A stretch of 64,000 bases of DNA, from assembly GCA_013138735.1 (NCBI GenBank), contig WTCE01000080.1:1-64000 (forward strand), given 5' to 3'. Made by a program: the position numbers and the translations under genes. This document shows, in pieces, positions 45,368 to 53,793 of the stretch; positions within the stretch are counted from its first letter, which is position 1; every line of letters begins with the position of its first letter. Origin of the DNA: Crocinitomix sp. Lineage in GTDB: Bacteria > Bacteroidota > Bacteroidia > Flavobacteriales_D > Crocinitomicaceae. The notes under the pieces are model-generated. The model ran no database searches, was not told the origin of the DNA, and saw only the letters and a list, made by a program, of their open reading frames with translations.

Positions 45368-48307
45368 TTATTTTCTAATCACCATTTTCTTGCTTACTGT
45401 TTCATCCTCTGACTGAAGAATGATAAAATAAACACCTGGTGCTACATCACTCAAATCAAATTGAATGGTATTGTCTTTTACAGCTTGATGCGATTGTGAC
45501 ATTACACGATCTCCCAAAATATTTATGACATCAATTGAAAGATCTTTTGATTCAATTAGGCTAAACTGTACATTAAAGTTCCCGTTTGATGGATTTGGGA
45601 ATACGGTTAAGCTTTTTCCTAAACTTATGCCCGGTATTCCTGAACCATCATCAATAAACACGGTTACTTCTAACACAGCTTCGCATCCTTCAGCGTCCGT
45701 CACGTTACAAACATAAGTTGTTGTTACATCAGGTGTCACAGTGATCATTGCATCTGAACTAATAAAAATAGCTCCTGCATACCACGACCAAGTTATTCCG
45801 CCAGTTACTTCTAAGTCGGTAGATTCACCTGGTCCAATAATAATGTCTGGAGAAATTGTTGGTGAAAAGTCGTTATCATTTCCAACAACGGCAGTTCCTG
45901 TTTCTTCACAGTTATTTTCATCCATAATTACGTATCCGTAAGTACCTGCTGTTAAACCTGTAAATGTGGCCGACCCAAAGAAAGTAGCTCCGTCATTTAT
46001 CGAATATTGATAAGGGCCACCGTCGCCGCCACTAACGCTAAAATCAATTTCACCATCTGCTGCTGTACAGTTTTCATTGTTAATACTTACGTCAACATCC
46101 ATTGGTGGATTAATGACTAAAGTAAAGTCTGCAGAAACATCACTTTCACAAGAACCGTCTGCAATTAGACTAATAACCCATGTACCTTCATCAAAGGTTG
46201 CGGTTAAATTTGGTTCATCATAAAAATAATCATCTGTTCCGTCTGTAATATCCCAATAATAAGAAGTTGTATTTAATGATCCGAATCCATTCATGGTAAC
46301 TTCCATTCCTTCACAACTTTCGGTTGTAGGGAAAGAAACAACTGAAACCGGAGATGGACCATTTGATGTCAACACATCCCAAATTAATGAGGCGTTTGGT
46401 TCTGACACGAATAAATCTGAAGTCAGTGTCCAGCCAATGCCATCTGAAATAAAGGTACTTGTTGTTGATGGTCCAGATGGACGATCTCCAAAGTTTGTTG
46501 TGGCAAAAAGTACGGTATCAAATCCTGCCGAATAATCATATACTGCTCCGACCCAATAATCGCCAGATACTGCAACGCCGCCTGGGAAATCAATAATATT
46601 CCAAAAGCCAGCATCTAAATCGTCAATTGCGACACTTTGAGTACCTAATGTTGCGCCTGGTTCTCCACCAGCGTCATCCCATACTACAAAAACAACATCA
46701 CTTGAACCGCCGATATCATCCGCTTGGAAAATTGGAACTCGGAAACGTTTAACAAAAGTAGGTAAAGGTGCGTTAAATGCTTCAGCATATGCTTCTACTA
46801 GTAAAGCTCCACCATCTAAAGTTAATTGTGATGGATAATAACCCGCCTCAGAACCTACAGTATAAAAGGCCAAATTATCAAACTCATCTGAGGTATAATT
46901 TCGCGAAGTATCACAATCTGTGGTTCCATCACCTCCAACAATTACTTCAATATAATCTGTTTTCACTTCAGCATCACTTCCTTCTCCGTTTGAAGCTGTT
47001 AAGGTTATTGTATAAAATCCAGCATTATCGAATTGAATAACGGGGTCTGCACTTGCAGCTGAAGTACCACCAATGAAAGAAACGCCAAGTGTTGGTGAAA
47101 CTACCCAGTTCCAAGTTGTTGGTGAATTTGAACTTAAATCTGTAAAGTTGACAGATCCTCCTTCAATTACAGTTTCAATATCTGCTTCAAATTGTGCAAC
47201 TGGTGGCAAAGGCACACCAGCGTCACAAACATCTGATGTTGTTAGGTCACTTCTTGATCCTTCTAATACCAAGTACATTAAATCTACCTGATCGACAGTA
47301 TACATGCAGGTACAATTTGAATAATCCATGAAGTTTTCATATTGCGTTTGTGTACCTCCACAAGTTTCTTGGTCACCTGAGCACGAACCGCCATAATCAA
47401 AAGATGGTCCTGCATTATTTGGTGTATCATCTAAACCATCATCTGTAACACAGCTTCCTCCGCCGCCACCCCAAGTGTGATCTAAACCTAAAAAATGTCC
47501 AATTTCATGTGTTAAAATATGCGCTCCTGGCGTTGTACCAAGGTTATAATCCAATACAATCCCATCAATATCTGATGGTGGCAAAGCAACAATAGTTGGT
47601 TTATATGCATATCCAGCAACTCCTGAGCCTGCACCATTTGTAATGTCACAAATCCAAATGTTTAAATATCGATCTCTATCCCAACCTTCGGTTCCTGTTC
47701 CACCGCCAGTTGAGCTTTTCATTTTATTTGTTTCTGTGTCTGGATTAAACCATGTTTCAACAGTTGAAACTCTATGAATACCATATTCTACTAGCGGTAC
47801 TCCAACTTCGTTTTCTTTTGCCATGCAAAATTCAATATCTGCATCTGCACCAACAAAGCCATAGGCGCCACGCGCATCATCAACATCCGGATTAGAAGCT
47901 GTAAAGTCTTCATTAATTTCATCCAAAAGGCCTAGAATATCAGCCTCAGAAAGGTTTTCTGTTGGTGTATTATAAATGACGTGGAAAATTACTGGAATGG
48001 TGTATAATTCACGCTCAGTAACATCAGTTCTTCTAACCAATTCATTTTGATATGCCTCTTGCGCACGATATTCTTCCGTAATCCCCGCTTTTTCGATCCA
48101 ATCTTCTGTCAAGGCACTTGCCAAACATTGGTCTCCGTCATGTGCATGATGAAAGTCTGGTGAATAGTTCAAAAAGCTGAAAACCGTTCCGCCATGTGCG
48201 GCCGTTGCCTTTTCTAAATAATCTCCTTTTTTTATTTGACCGAAGGCCGAATTACCTGCAAAAAAAATAAAAAGCATGGTAAGTGCATATAAGTTGAATT
48301 TTTTCAT
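45368..48307 (-). CDS. M43-family zinc metalloprotease with PKD-like domains and T9SS type A signal
   Basis: 979 aa. Signal peptide ~1-23, propeptide to ~100, catalytic domain ~100-350 with HEIGHFLGLDH (zinc ligands H267, H271, H277; catalytic E268) and the Met-turn NFMDYSNCTCMYT. These define the pappalysin-type M43 family. A PKD domain follows (~372-460, FTDLSSNSPTTWNWVV), then a beta-sandwich region, a PKD-like segment, a SprB-like repeat (~745-805), and a C-terminal CTD (VFPNPSNGNFNVQF...VSKKMVIRK). Predicted to be secreted by T9SS and to degrade proteins outside the cell. It sits next to the C1 peptidase gene on the same strand. Confidence 0.94.
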   Translation of the reverse strand: MKKFNLYALTMLFIFFAGNSAFGQIKKGDYLEKATAAHGGTVFSFLNYSPDFHHAHDGDQCLASALTEDWIEKAGITEEYRAQEAYQNELVRRTDVTERELYTIPVIFHVIYNTPTENLSEADILGLLDEINEDFTASNPDVDDARGAYGFVGADADIEFCMAKENEVGVPLVEYGIHRVSTVETWFNPDTETNKMKSSTGGGTGTEGWDRDRYLNIWICDITNGAGSGVAGYAYKPTIVALPPSDIDGIVLDYNLGTTPGAHILTHEIGHFLGLDHTWGGGGGSCVTDDGLDDTPNNAGPSFDYGGSCSGDQETCGGTQTQYENFMDYSNCTCMYTVDQVDLMYLVLEGSRSDLTTSDVCDAGVPLPPVAQFEADIETVIEGGSVNFTDLSSNSPTTWNWVVSPTLGVSFIGGTSAASADPVIQFDNAGFYTITLTASNGEGSDAEVKTDYIEVIVGGDGTTDCDTSRNYTSDEFDNLAFYTVGSEAGYYPSQLTLDGGALLVEAYAEAFNAPLPTFVKRFRVPIFQADDIGGSSDVVFVVWDDAGGEPGATLGTQSVAIDDLDAGFWNIIDFPGGVAVSGDYWVGAVYDYSAGFDTVLFATTNFGDRPSGPSTTSTFISDGIGWTLTSDLFVSEPNASLIWDVLTSNGPSPVSVVSFPTTESCEGMEVTMNGFGSLNTTSYYWDITDGTDDYFYDEPNLTATFDEGTWVISLIADGSCESDVSADFTLVINPPMDVDVSINNENCTAADGEIDFSVSGGDGGPYQYSINDGATFFGSATFTGLTAGTYGYVIMDENNCEETGTAVVGNDNDFSPTISPDIIIGPGESTDLEVTGGITWSWYAGAIFISSDAMITVTPDVTTTYVCNVTDAEGCEAVLEVTVFIDDGSGIPGISLGKSLTVFPNPSNGNFNVQFSLIESKDLSIDVINILGDRVMSQSHQAVKDNTIQFDLSDVAPGVYFIILQSEDETVSKKMVIRK

Positions 48308-48364
48308 GTAGTTGTCTTTTGAAGTTTGAATTTAGTCAATAATCGCGACACCGCAAAAAAGAAA

Positions 48365-48390
48365 AGCCATTCTGAATGAACAGAATGGCT
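48365..48390 (-). terminator. terminator of the C1 peptidase gene
   Basis: AGCCATTCTG (48365-48374) and CAGAATGGCT (48381-48390) form a perfect 10-bp stem with a 6-nt loop. On the minus strand the stem is followed by TTTTCTTTTTT, 22 nt beyond the stop at 48412. Confidence 0.88.
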
Positions 48391-48411
48391 CCTAAATCGA
48401 TTATATAAACC

Positions 48412-49635
48412 TTATTTTAAATTCAATTTCTTTTTTAAACTTTTTGAAAGTCCATCTTTGTGAAGATAGATATTGATTGTTTTACTTTTGAAATATGCTT
48501 CTGACGCATAAAAATATCCGTCGCAATCATTTGTTGTACCCCAAGAGTTTTTAATCAATAGGTATTTTGTTCCTTTTTGGTCTTTATACAAACCTACTGC
48601 ATGCATTCCATGGTCATCAGTTGTTTGTTTATTATCATACCCTACTTGACGCGACTCTTGCGTGATTACCTCTTCTTCAACTGGCTGCATAAAACAATTC
48701 GCTTTTTTTTCTGCTCCAGCATCTGAGAAGTTTTTATTGTCTTTCCCTTTGACTATAATTGTAGATTTGTCTTTTGGCACAACAGCTAATCCTGATCTAA
48801 AATCGAAGTATTTTTCAGAAACATCTGCTCCCCAAGCGAAAGTATAACCTTCTTCAAGTGCATATACTGCAGCACTCCACATATCATCTAAAGGTACATT
48901 ATATGACTCATCCCAAACCCAGTTGTCTGCAATTGCTAACTGACATTCTGAATAGAATGGATGGTTGGAAAATGATGTCAATGAAACATAATCGTCCATA
49001 TCTAATCCCAATTCATCTCTATACGAAATTGGGTTGTACTCTTTTCCGTCAACTGTGAATTTAAAATCTTCAACCTTTTCAGGAACTTCACCTAAGTAAG
49101 CGTTTAGTACTCCTCTTAATGCTGTCTTCCAAGTGCTTGAAAGTGTTCTCCCACGTGAAAGTCCTTTTCTTGCAGCTAACACACCATTCATAGTTCCTTT
49201 TAAAACTTCAGACAATTCAGCATGTGAATGTTTTTCAGTTCCATAATTTAATCCGCTAAAAACATTTGCTGGAACAATTCCGTAGCGCTTAATTACCCAA
49301 GGGATGTCATGAAATGCACCACCCTCGTCAAAGTTTGTGTTCCCGTCCGTACGGATATATTTATCTGCCTTACCCAAATATGCGTGATAAACAATATACA
49401 TCTCGGCTAAATCAACTCCATCTTTACCTAATCGGTCTAATTCAGACTCGAAAAATGACATTGCTGAAAAACTCCAGCAAGTTCCTGTATAACCTTGTGA
49501 CAAGACAGGTGTAGCATCTAAATGCACTATTTTTTCAAATTTGTATTCACTTCCTTCCTTATTGGTTGAATATTCTTGTGCTACTAAGGATAATGATCCT
49601 AGTAAAAATGCACCAACTGCAATATATTTTTTCAT
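48412..49635 (-). CDS. secreted C1-family cysteine peptidase (bleomycin hydrolase-like)
   Basis: 407 aa with a signal peptide (1-19). Papain-type active site: Q47 and C53 in SQGYTGTCWSFSAMSFFESE, H345 in DDHGMHAVGLY, and N363 in LIKNSWGT. Overall it resembles the aminopeptidase C/bleomycin hydrolase group, but the signal peptide places it in the periplasm or outside. No T9SS tail is present. Likely an aminopeptidase or endopeptidase on peptides released by other proteases. Ends in a strong hairpin terminator. Confidence 0.93.
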   Translation of the reverse strand: MKKYIAVGAFLLGSLSLVAQEYSTNKEGSEYKFEKIVHLDATPVLSQGYTGTCWSFSAMSFFESELDRLGKDGVDLAEMYIVYHAYLGKADKYIRTDGNTNFDEGGAFHDIPWVIKRYGIVPANVFSGLNYGTEKHSHAELSEVLKGTMNGVLAARKGLSRGRTLSSTWKTALRGVLNAYLGEVPEKVEDFKFTVDGKEYNPISYRDELGLDMDDYVSLTSFSNHPFYSECQLAIADNWVWDESYNVPLDDMWSAAVYALEEGYTFAWGADVSEKYFDFRSGLAVVPKDKSTIIVKGKDNKNFSDAGAEKKANCFMQPVEEEVITQESRQVGYDNKQTTDDHGMHAVGLYKDQKGTKYLLIKNSWGTTNDCDGYFYASEAYFKSKTINIYLHKDGLSKSLKKKLNLK

Positions 49636-49826
49636 GTTCGCGTTTTTCGTATTTGTTAGCTAGAGGTATTGGTCGACCCAGCTTTTCTATCAATAATTAT
49701 GCTAAAGATAAAAAAAATGATGTTGATAATTGTCGAAATTGGGCTAAGACGATATAAAATGGGATAAAAGTTTGCTTAAATAGGATGAATGGAAAAGACA
49801 GGTCTTGCTACAAAGTTAACTTTTCA

Positions 49827-50210
49827 TTATAAAAGTTGGACTTCAATTATTTGCTCTTCAATGTCAATTTCAATCCAGTTGGACGCCTTAGAAGGGATAC
49901 TAGTGTTAAGCTCTTCCTTTTTTCTATAAAGATCTAATGCCAACTTTCCCAAATGAATTTTTAATGCATAGCGATCTTGTCCGCTTATGCCCAATTGCGC
50001 CGTTGTCTCAATCATACCTCTTTCTTTTACTTTTTCAAAGGACAAATAATCACTATTGACTTTTGCATTGTAATAAGGTGCCCATGAAACTCCGTCGCAC
50101 CAGAATCTCTTCAATTCTGGGTCTTTGCTATTTTCAAATACATAACAAAATGTATACTCCAATTCTTCACAAAAATCTTGGTTAAATGATGGGCTAAAGC
50201 TTGGCGTCAT
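49827..50210 (-). CDS. conserved-looking cytoplasmic hypothetical protein
   Basis: 127 aa, no signal peptide or membrane segment. The sequence is rich in aromatics (FCEELEYTFCYVFENSKDPELKRFWCDGVSWAPYY) with an amphipathic C-terminal half (RYALKIHLGKLALDLYRKKEEL) and an acidic end. Codon use and the ATG start look genuine. It lies 43 nt downstream of the SPOR protein gene on the same strand, so the two may be co-transcribed. I do not recognise the family. Confidence 0.7.
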   Translation of the reverse strand: MTPSFSPSFNQDFCEELEYTFCYVFENSKDPELKRFWCDGVSWAPYYNAKVNSDYLSFEKVKERGMIETTAQLGISGQDRYALKIHLGKLALDLYRKKEELNTSIPSKASNWIEIDIEEQIIEVQLL

Positions 50211-50253
50211 GAATAGAATGATCCTTTCTTGAGTCGTATAATAAAATGGAAAC

Positions 50254-51438
50254 TTATTTTTTCAAAATCCAACCAGAAAACCCGTTGTTTTTGAATGTAT
50301 TCAAGTTTTCCTTCGCATCAGAACGGTTGGCATAATCTCCAGCCGTAACGCGATATAAACCTCCTTTTAAATCTAATACTTTTGCAACGTAGCCGTCTTC
50401 TATTAAATCAGCAACAAAGTTTTCTGCGTTTGATTTCACAGAAAAACAACCGCCAATGACATGATAAGGCAATGCCGTAGTTTCATTTGTTACTGGTATG
50501 CTTAAGATCGCTTCTTCAACTGGTGTTTCCGTAGCTGTTTTATCTAATTGAATGGGAATGTACAATTCGTCATCAAATTTATAATTATACACATTTACAT
50601 TATCACTCAAATTATTGGTCAAATCTTCCCAACTGGTTGTTTCTTGAAATTCAACCGCTTCAAAATCTGCTGTGCGAGCTTCATAAGTGCGCTGTGGTGA
50701 TTGTTTGATTGGATTAAAATCAGCCATTTGAATTTTGCCTGTATCAATAAAGTCTGTTTCCATTGGAATCCAATAGGCATAAAACAAGATTGGCAAAGCA
50801 GCAGCTATGGCTAAATATCTAAATGTTTTTCTTTTTCTAGGTGCTAAAGGAATTATTTTTTCATCCGATTCTTCGGCGATCTCAACTTCAATCGATTTTT
50901 CTACTTCAAGTGCAATGATTGGCGTTTCTTTTTCCTGCGCAACAAGCGGTATGGCAATAATTGGTTTTTCAACCTCTAATGCTATAACTGGCACTTTTTC
51001 GCTGATCTTTTCAACTGGTTGAGCAGCAAAGTTTACAAAGCTAATTCCACTTAGTCCATATGCATTGAGTAGCAGATTAACCTCACGGCTTTGCTCAAAG
51101 ATGACTTGACCGTCTTGTTGGAACAAAAAGCCAATTTCACCAATTTCAACTCTTCCACCAGCGGCTAAATCACGATTCCATTCAACAACATTGTTTGAAA
51201 TATAATTGAGTGCTTCGGGGTATGTTATGGCATGAATTTGTGCCACGTAATTCCCTAACAATCCATCATTACTGATTAGATTGGGATTAAACAACACACT
51301 TTTAGATGGTGGAGATAATCGGTTATTTACCGCATCAACAACTGCCGATTTATAGTTGGCGATAAAGCCACCAAATTCGGGTACAATAACACAGTTGTGT
51401 TTTTGCAGTAATTGTCCTATGTATGCTGATAATTCCAT
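50254..51438 (-). CDS. HU-CCDC81 and SPOR domain membrane protein
   Basis: 394 aa. Two N-terminal HU-CCDC81-type domains (~1-60 and ~60-135: LSAYIGQLLQKHNCVIVPEFGGFIANYKSA, AAGGRVEIGEIGFLFQQDGQVIFE), a Glu/Ile/Pro repetitive linker (~140-195), one membrane helix (~204-222, RYLAIAAALPILFYAYW), and a C-terminal SPOR domain (~315-394, YHVIGGCFSVKSNAENFVADLIEDGY). SPOR binds denuded peptidoglycan at division sites, while HU-type heads bind DNA or self-associate. This suggests a link between the cytoplasm and septal wall. A TAAATTTG box lies at 51449-51456. Confidence 0.9.
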   Translation of the reverse strand: MELSAYIGQLLQKHNCVIVPEFGGFIANYKSAVVDAVNNRLSPPSKSVLFNPNLISNDGLLGNYVAQIHAITYPEALNYISNNVVEWNRDLAAGGRVEIGEIGFLFQQDGQVIFEQSREVNLLLNAYGLSGISFVNFAAQPVEKISEKVPVIALEVEKPIIAIPLVAQEKETPIIALEVEKSIEVEIAEESDEKIIPLAPRKRKTFRYLAIAAALPILFYAYWIPMETDFIDTGKIQMADFNPIKQSPQRTYEARTADFEAVEFQETTSWEDLTNNLSDNVNVYNYKFDDELYIPIQLDKTATETPVEEAILSIPVTNETTALPYHVIGGCFSVKSNAENFVADLIEDGYVAKVLDLKGGLYRVTAGDYANRSDAKENLNTFKNNGFSGWILKK

Positions 51439-51716
51439 TCTTCCTAATCAAATTTAAGAATTGTATTTGAGCTTTACGAATAAATAGTACAAATGTTTCG
51501 GTAAACTGGCACTTTAGCTCACTAAAGTGAAGAAATTTAGTCAATGGAACGCAGACAGCGCAGATTTAGCTGATTTTTTTGACTGTGGATGATTTAAAAT
51601 CCTGCTAAGCCATAAAAGAAGCACACCTATTTTAACAAAAAAATCCCGCTTTACCTGCCTAAGGCGGACAAAACGGGACAGCTATTGTATTTTAGAAAAC
51701 TTATCTAGCCGAACTA

Positions 51717-51882
51717 TTAGTGTCTGATCGGAAATACAACAAAGTTAAAATCAATTCTTTTGAGTCTATTTTCCATTTTCTCTTGTCGTCTGATGCTGAA
51801 GCATCTCCTAAAGAAAAAACGAAAACTATTTCTCAAAATTTATTTGATTTGTAAAAATTCGTCTATTTCCGATCAGACACTA
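51717..51882. mobile_element. ~166-bp MITE-like element with 19-bp perfect inverted repeats
   Basis: TAGTGTCTGATCGGAAATA at 51718-51736 is the exact reverse complement of 51864-51882. Comparison with the uninterrupted second copy of the duplication shows that the element sits between CTA and GTT, with a possible CTA (or TA) target duplication. The interior is too short for a transposase. An open minus-strand frame running to a TAA at about 51704 might be the tail of a transposase, so an internally deleted IS is the likely origin. Confidence 0.8.
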
Positions 51883-51979
51883 GTTATGCGCTTTCCAAGC
51901 GTAGTACAAATCAAAATAGCCCTTTGTTTCAAGCTTATGCAAAACTATAAAAGAAGCACACCTAATTTTAACAAAAAAA

Positions 51980-52014
51980 TCCCGCTTTACCCGCCTAAGG
52001 CGGACAAAACGGGA
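51980..52014 (-). terminator. terminator of the second plug-domain gene
   Basis: TCCCG (51980-51984) pairs with CGGGA (52010-52014) around an inner CCGCC-TAA-GGCGG stem (51991-52003). On the minus strand a run of seven T follows. A duplicated copy with one mismatch in the inner stem lies at 51644-51678. The core is the same as in the hairpin at 45297-45337. Confidence 0.85.
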
Positions 52015-52049
52015 CAGCTATTGTATTTTAGAAAACTTATCTAGCCGAA

Positions 52050-52763
52050 CTAGTTACGCGCTTTCCAAGCGTAGTACAAATCAAAATAGCCCTTTGTTTC
52101 AAGCACTACTACACCACCGGTTGTGTCACCGTATTTTGCAGGAATCCCACCTGTATAAGCTTCTAATCCTTGAACCGCCGAACCTGGAATACTGCTCATA
52201 TCATTGGCTTTAACTCCGTCTATATAATAAATCACATCTCCTGGTCGCGATCCTCGAATAATGACTTCACTCGATCCTTCTTGTTGTTGAATATCTGAAC
52301 TCATCCCTGCCAATAAAGCTTTCGGATCTCGAATATTCAATGAATGATCAAGATCTTCTTTCAATACTTTAATTCTGTTAATATCCTTTTCAATTTTTAT
52401 CGCATTAAAGTCAACATATACAACTGTCATCATATTGTCGTCTGTGCAATAAACATCAACCGTTGTAATTCCGTCTGATGTAACTTGAACACCCGCAACT
52501 ACTGTTGAATCGAATCCAGATGCAACAGCATATAAATTGTAGGTACCTGGCTTTAGTGCATCAATTTTATATCTCCCGTCTAAATCCGCTTTTGTGAATC
52601 GCTTTCCTGATTCTGTTTCTATCCACATTTTTGTAAGCGCAATTGCTTTTGTACTATCGGAAGATTGATATACATATCCGCTTACTGTTCCTAAATTAAC
52701 TTGTGCGCTTAAGAGGTTTACAAACCCTAAAACTGCTATTAATAATGTGATTTTAATTTTCAT
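52050..52763 (-). CDS. stand-alone TonB plug protein with carboxypeptidase-like domain, copy B
   Basis: 237 aa. Signal peptide 1-20 (ends LLSAQ), a carboxypeptidase-regulatory sandwich (~26-110, VSGYVYQSSDSTKAIALTKMWIETESGKRFTKADLDGRYKIDALKPGTYNLYAV), a short spacer with a conserved DLDHSLNIRDP, and a TonB plug domain (~150-230, EVIIRGSRPGDVIYYIDGVKANDMSSIPGSAVQGLEAYTGGIPAKYGDTTGGVVVLETK). It stops shortly after the plug, with no barrel strands and no barrel gene downstream. Paralogous to the protein at 53008-53733. The stop and final sequence are intact and followed by a terminator, so it is not simply truncated. Role unknown; a soluble or receptor-associated plug is inferred. Confidence 0.85.
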   Translation of the reverse strand: MKIKITLLIAVLGFVNLLSAQVNLGTVSGYVYQSSDSTKAIALTKMWIETESGKRFTKADLDGRYKIDALKPGTYNLYAVASGFDSTVVAGVQVTSDGITTVDVYCTDDNMMTVVYVDFNAIKIEKDINRIKVLKEDLDHSLNIRDPKALLAGMSSDIQQQEGSSEVIIRGSRPGDVIYYIDGVKANDMSSIPGSAVQGLEAYTGGIPAKYGDTTGGVVVLETKGYFDLYYAWKARN

Positions 52764-52774
52764 TGTTTTTGAAT

Positions 52775-52819
52775 TAGTATTTAGTCGTTAGTATCTAGTC
52801 GTTAGTATCTAGTCGTTAG
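52775..52819. repeat. 14-bp tandem repeat upstream of plug gene B
   Basis: TAGTATCTAGTCGT is repeated three times (first copy TAGTATTTAGTCGT) plus three extra bases, in the leader 12 nt upstream of the ATG at 52763. Such short arrays may change length by slippage and could alter promoter spacing; that effect is speculative. Confidence 0.85.
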
Positions 52820-52850
52820 ATTCCGATTTGACTTGTTTTTGTTTGTTGTG

Positions 52851-53011
52851 TTGTGTAAAATTTCAAAACACTTAAAGCTTCACTTTTAACACTGTTCTTA
52901 TATTAGATGCACATGGAACATAAATTCCATAAAATAATTTCATTTCTTTTTACCTGCCTCTTGTGTAAAAATCCAAAACACTTAAAAATTTACACTTAAC
53001 ACTGCATTTAT
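52851..53011. repeat. 51-bp imperfect direct repeat around the plug genes
   Basis: Segments 52851-52901 and 52961-53011 both begin TTGTGTAAAA and share CAAAACACTTAAA and TTAACACTG, about 80% identical without gaps. The second overlaps the stop of plug gene A. The first lies in the leader of plug gene B and may be what is left of another gene copy's 3' end. Confidence 0.65.
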
Positions 53012-53733
53012 TGGCTGTATTTCCAAGCGGCATAAAGGTCGAAATAGCTCTTTGTTTCCAATACAATTACACCACCCGTAGTGTCTCCGTATTTAGCAGG
53101 AATTCCTCCTGTGTAGGCTTCTAATCCTCCAATAGCCGCGCCCGGCACACTGCTCATGCTGTTCATTTTAATTCCATCTATATAATAAATGGCATCACCC
53201 GGTCGTGATCCTCTTATAATAAGGTCTGAAGTTCCTTCAATCATCTGCACATCAGAATTTATCTTGGTTATTAGTGTCGCGGGATCTCGCATGTATGGAG
53301 AATGTTCAATGTCCTCTAATCTAATTTCGATTTTTGGAATATCCCCAGGAATTAATAGTGGTACATAAATCTCAACTGGAGGCAATACTCCGTTCATTCC
53401 GCAATAGGCATTTACTTTTACAATGCCACTAGGATTTAAAGCAATTGCAGTAATGGTTAGGTTATCAAAACCTAATGAGCGAACATTTAAATTATAAGTA
53501 CCTGGTTTAAGTGCATCAATTGAATAACGCCCGGCTTCGTCAGCAATTGAATATCTATCGCCTGATTCTGTTTCAACCCATACTTTTGCAAAGGGAACAA
53601 CTTCTGTTGAATCTTCCGCATTGTAAACTACTCCCTTTATTGTTGCCAAGTTGACTTGGGCGTTTAGCAAGTTTGCAAATAAAAGAATTGCTGTTGTGAT
53701 TATAATATTGATTTTGATTTTCATAACTGACAT
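53008..53733 (-). CDS. stand-alone TonB plug protein with carboxypeptidase-like domain, copy A
   Basis: 241 aa from the ATG at 53733. The ATG at 53724 (MKIKINIIITTAILLFANLLNAQ) aligns better with the paralogue start and may be the true one. Signal peptide, carboxypeptidase-like sandwich (~30-110), spacer with DIEHSPYMRDP, plug (~150-235, DLIIRGSRPGDAIYYIDGIKMNSMSSVPGAAIGGLEAYTGGIPAKYGDTTGGVIVLETK). No barrel follows. About 60% identical by eye to copy B in the plug, which marks a tandem gene duplication. TonB box not recognised. The neighbouring genes give no clue to a partner barrel. Confidence 0.85.
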   Translation of the reverse strand: MSVMKIKINIIITTAILLFANLLNAQVNLATIKGVVYNAEDSTEVVPFAKVWVETESGDRYSIADEAGRYSIDALKPGTYNLNVRSLGFDNLTITAIALNPSGIVKVNAYCGMNGVLPPVEIYVPLLIPGDIPKIEIRLEDIEHSPYMRDPATLITKINSDVQMIEGTSDLIIRGSRPGDAIYYIDGIKMNSMSSVPGAAIGGLEAYTGGIPAKYGDTTGGVIVLETKSYFDLYAAWKYSQ

Positions 53734-53793
53734 ATTTACTGTTCAGTTATTAGATGCGTTACATCTCAGTATTCCATAAAAAGAATTGAAATT

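Larger units (their letters stand above)
51612..52104. repeat. tandem ~158-bp duplication of the plug-gene 3' end and terminator
   Basis: Unit 2 (51947-52104) contains the last codons of the gene at 52050-52763 and its terminator. Unit 1 (51612-51934) repeats the same sequence with few changes but is split by the inverted-repeat element at 51717-51882. Both copies begin ATAAAAGAAGCACACC and end TTTGTTTCAAGC. Unit 1 therefore holds a decayed gene tail plus a second terminator hairpin (51644-51678). The 611-nt gap 51439-52049 consists mostly of this. Confidence 0.9.

Noticed and set aside
51540-51600. Degenerate dispersed repeat (GAACGCAGACAGCGCAGATT-like)
   Set aside because: It resembles intergenic repeats I have seen in Bacteroidota, but there is only one copy in the window, so it cannot be supported here.
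51760-52044. 94-aa plus-strand frame inside the duplicated region
   Set aside because: It spans the inverted-repeat element, a gene tail and a terminator; no coherent protein features.
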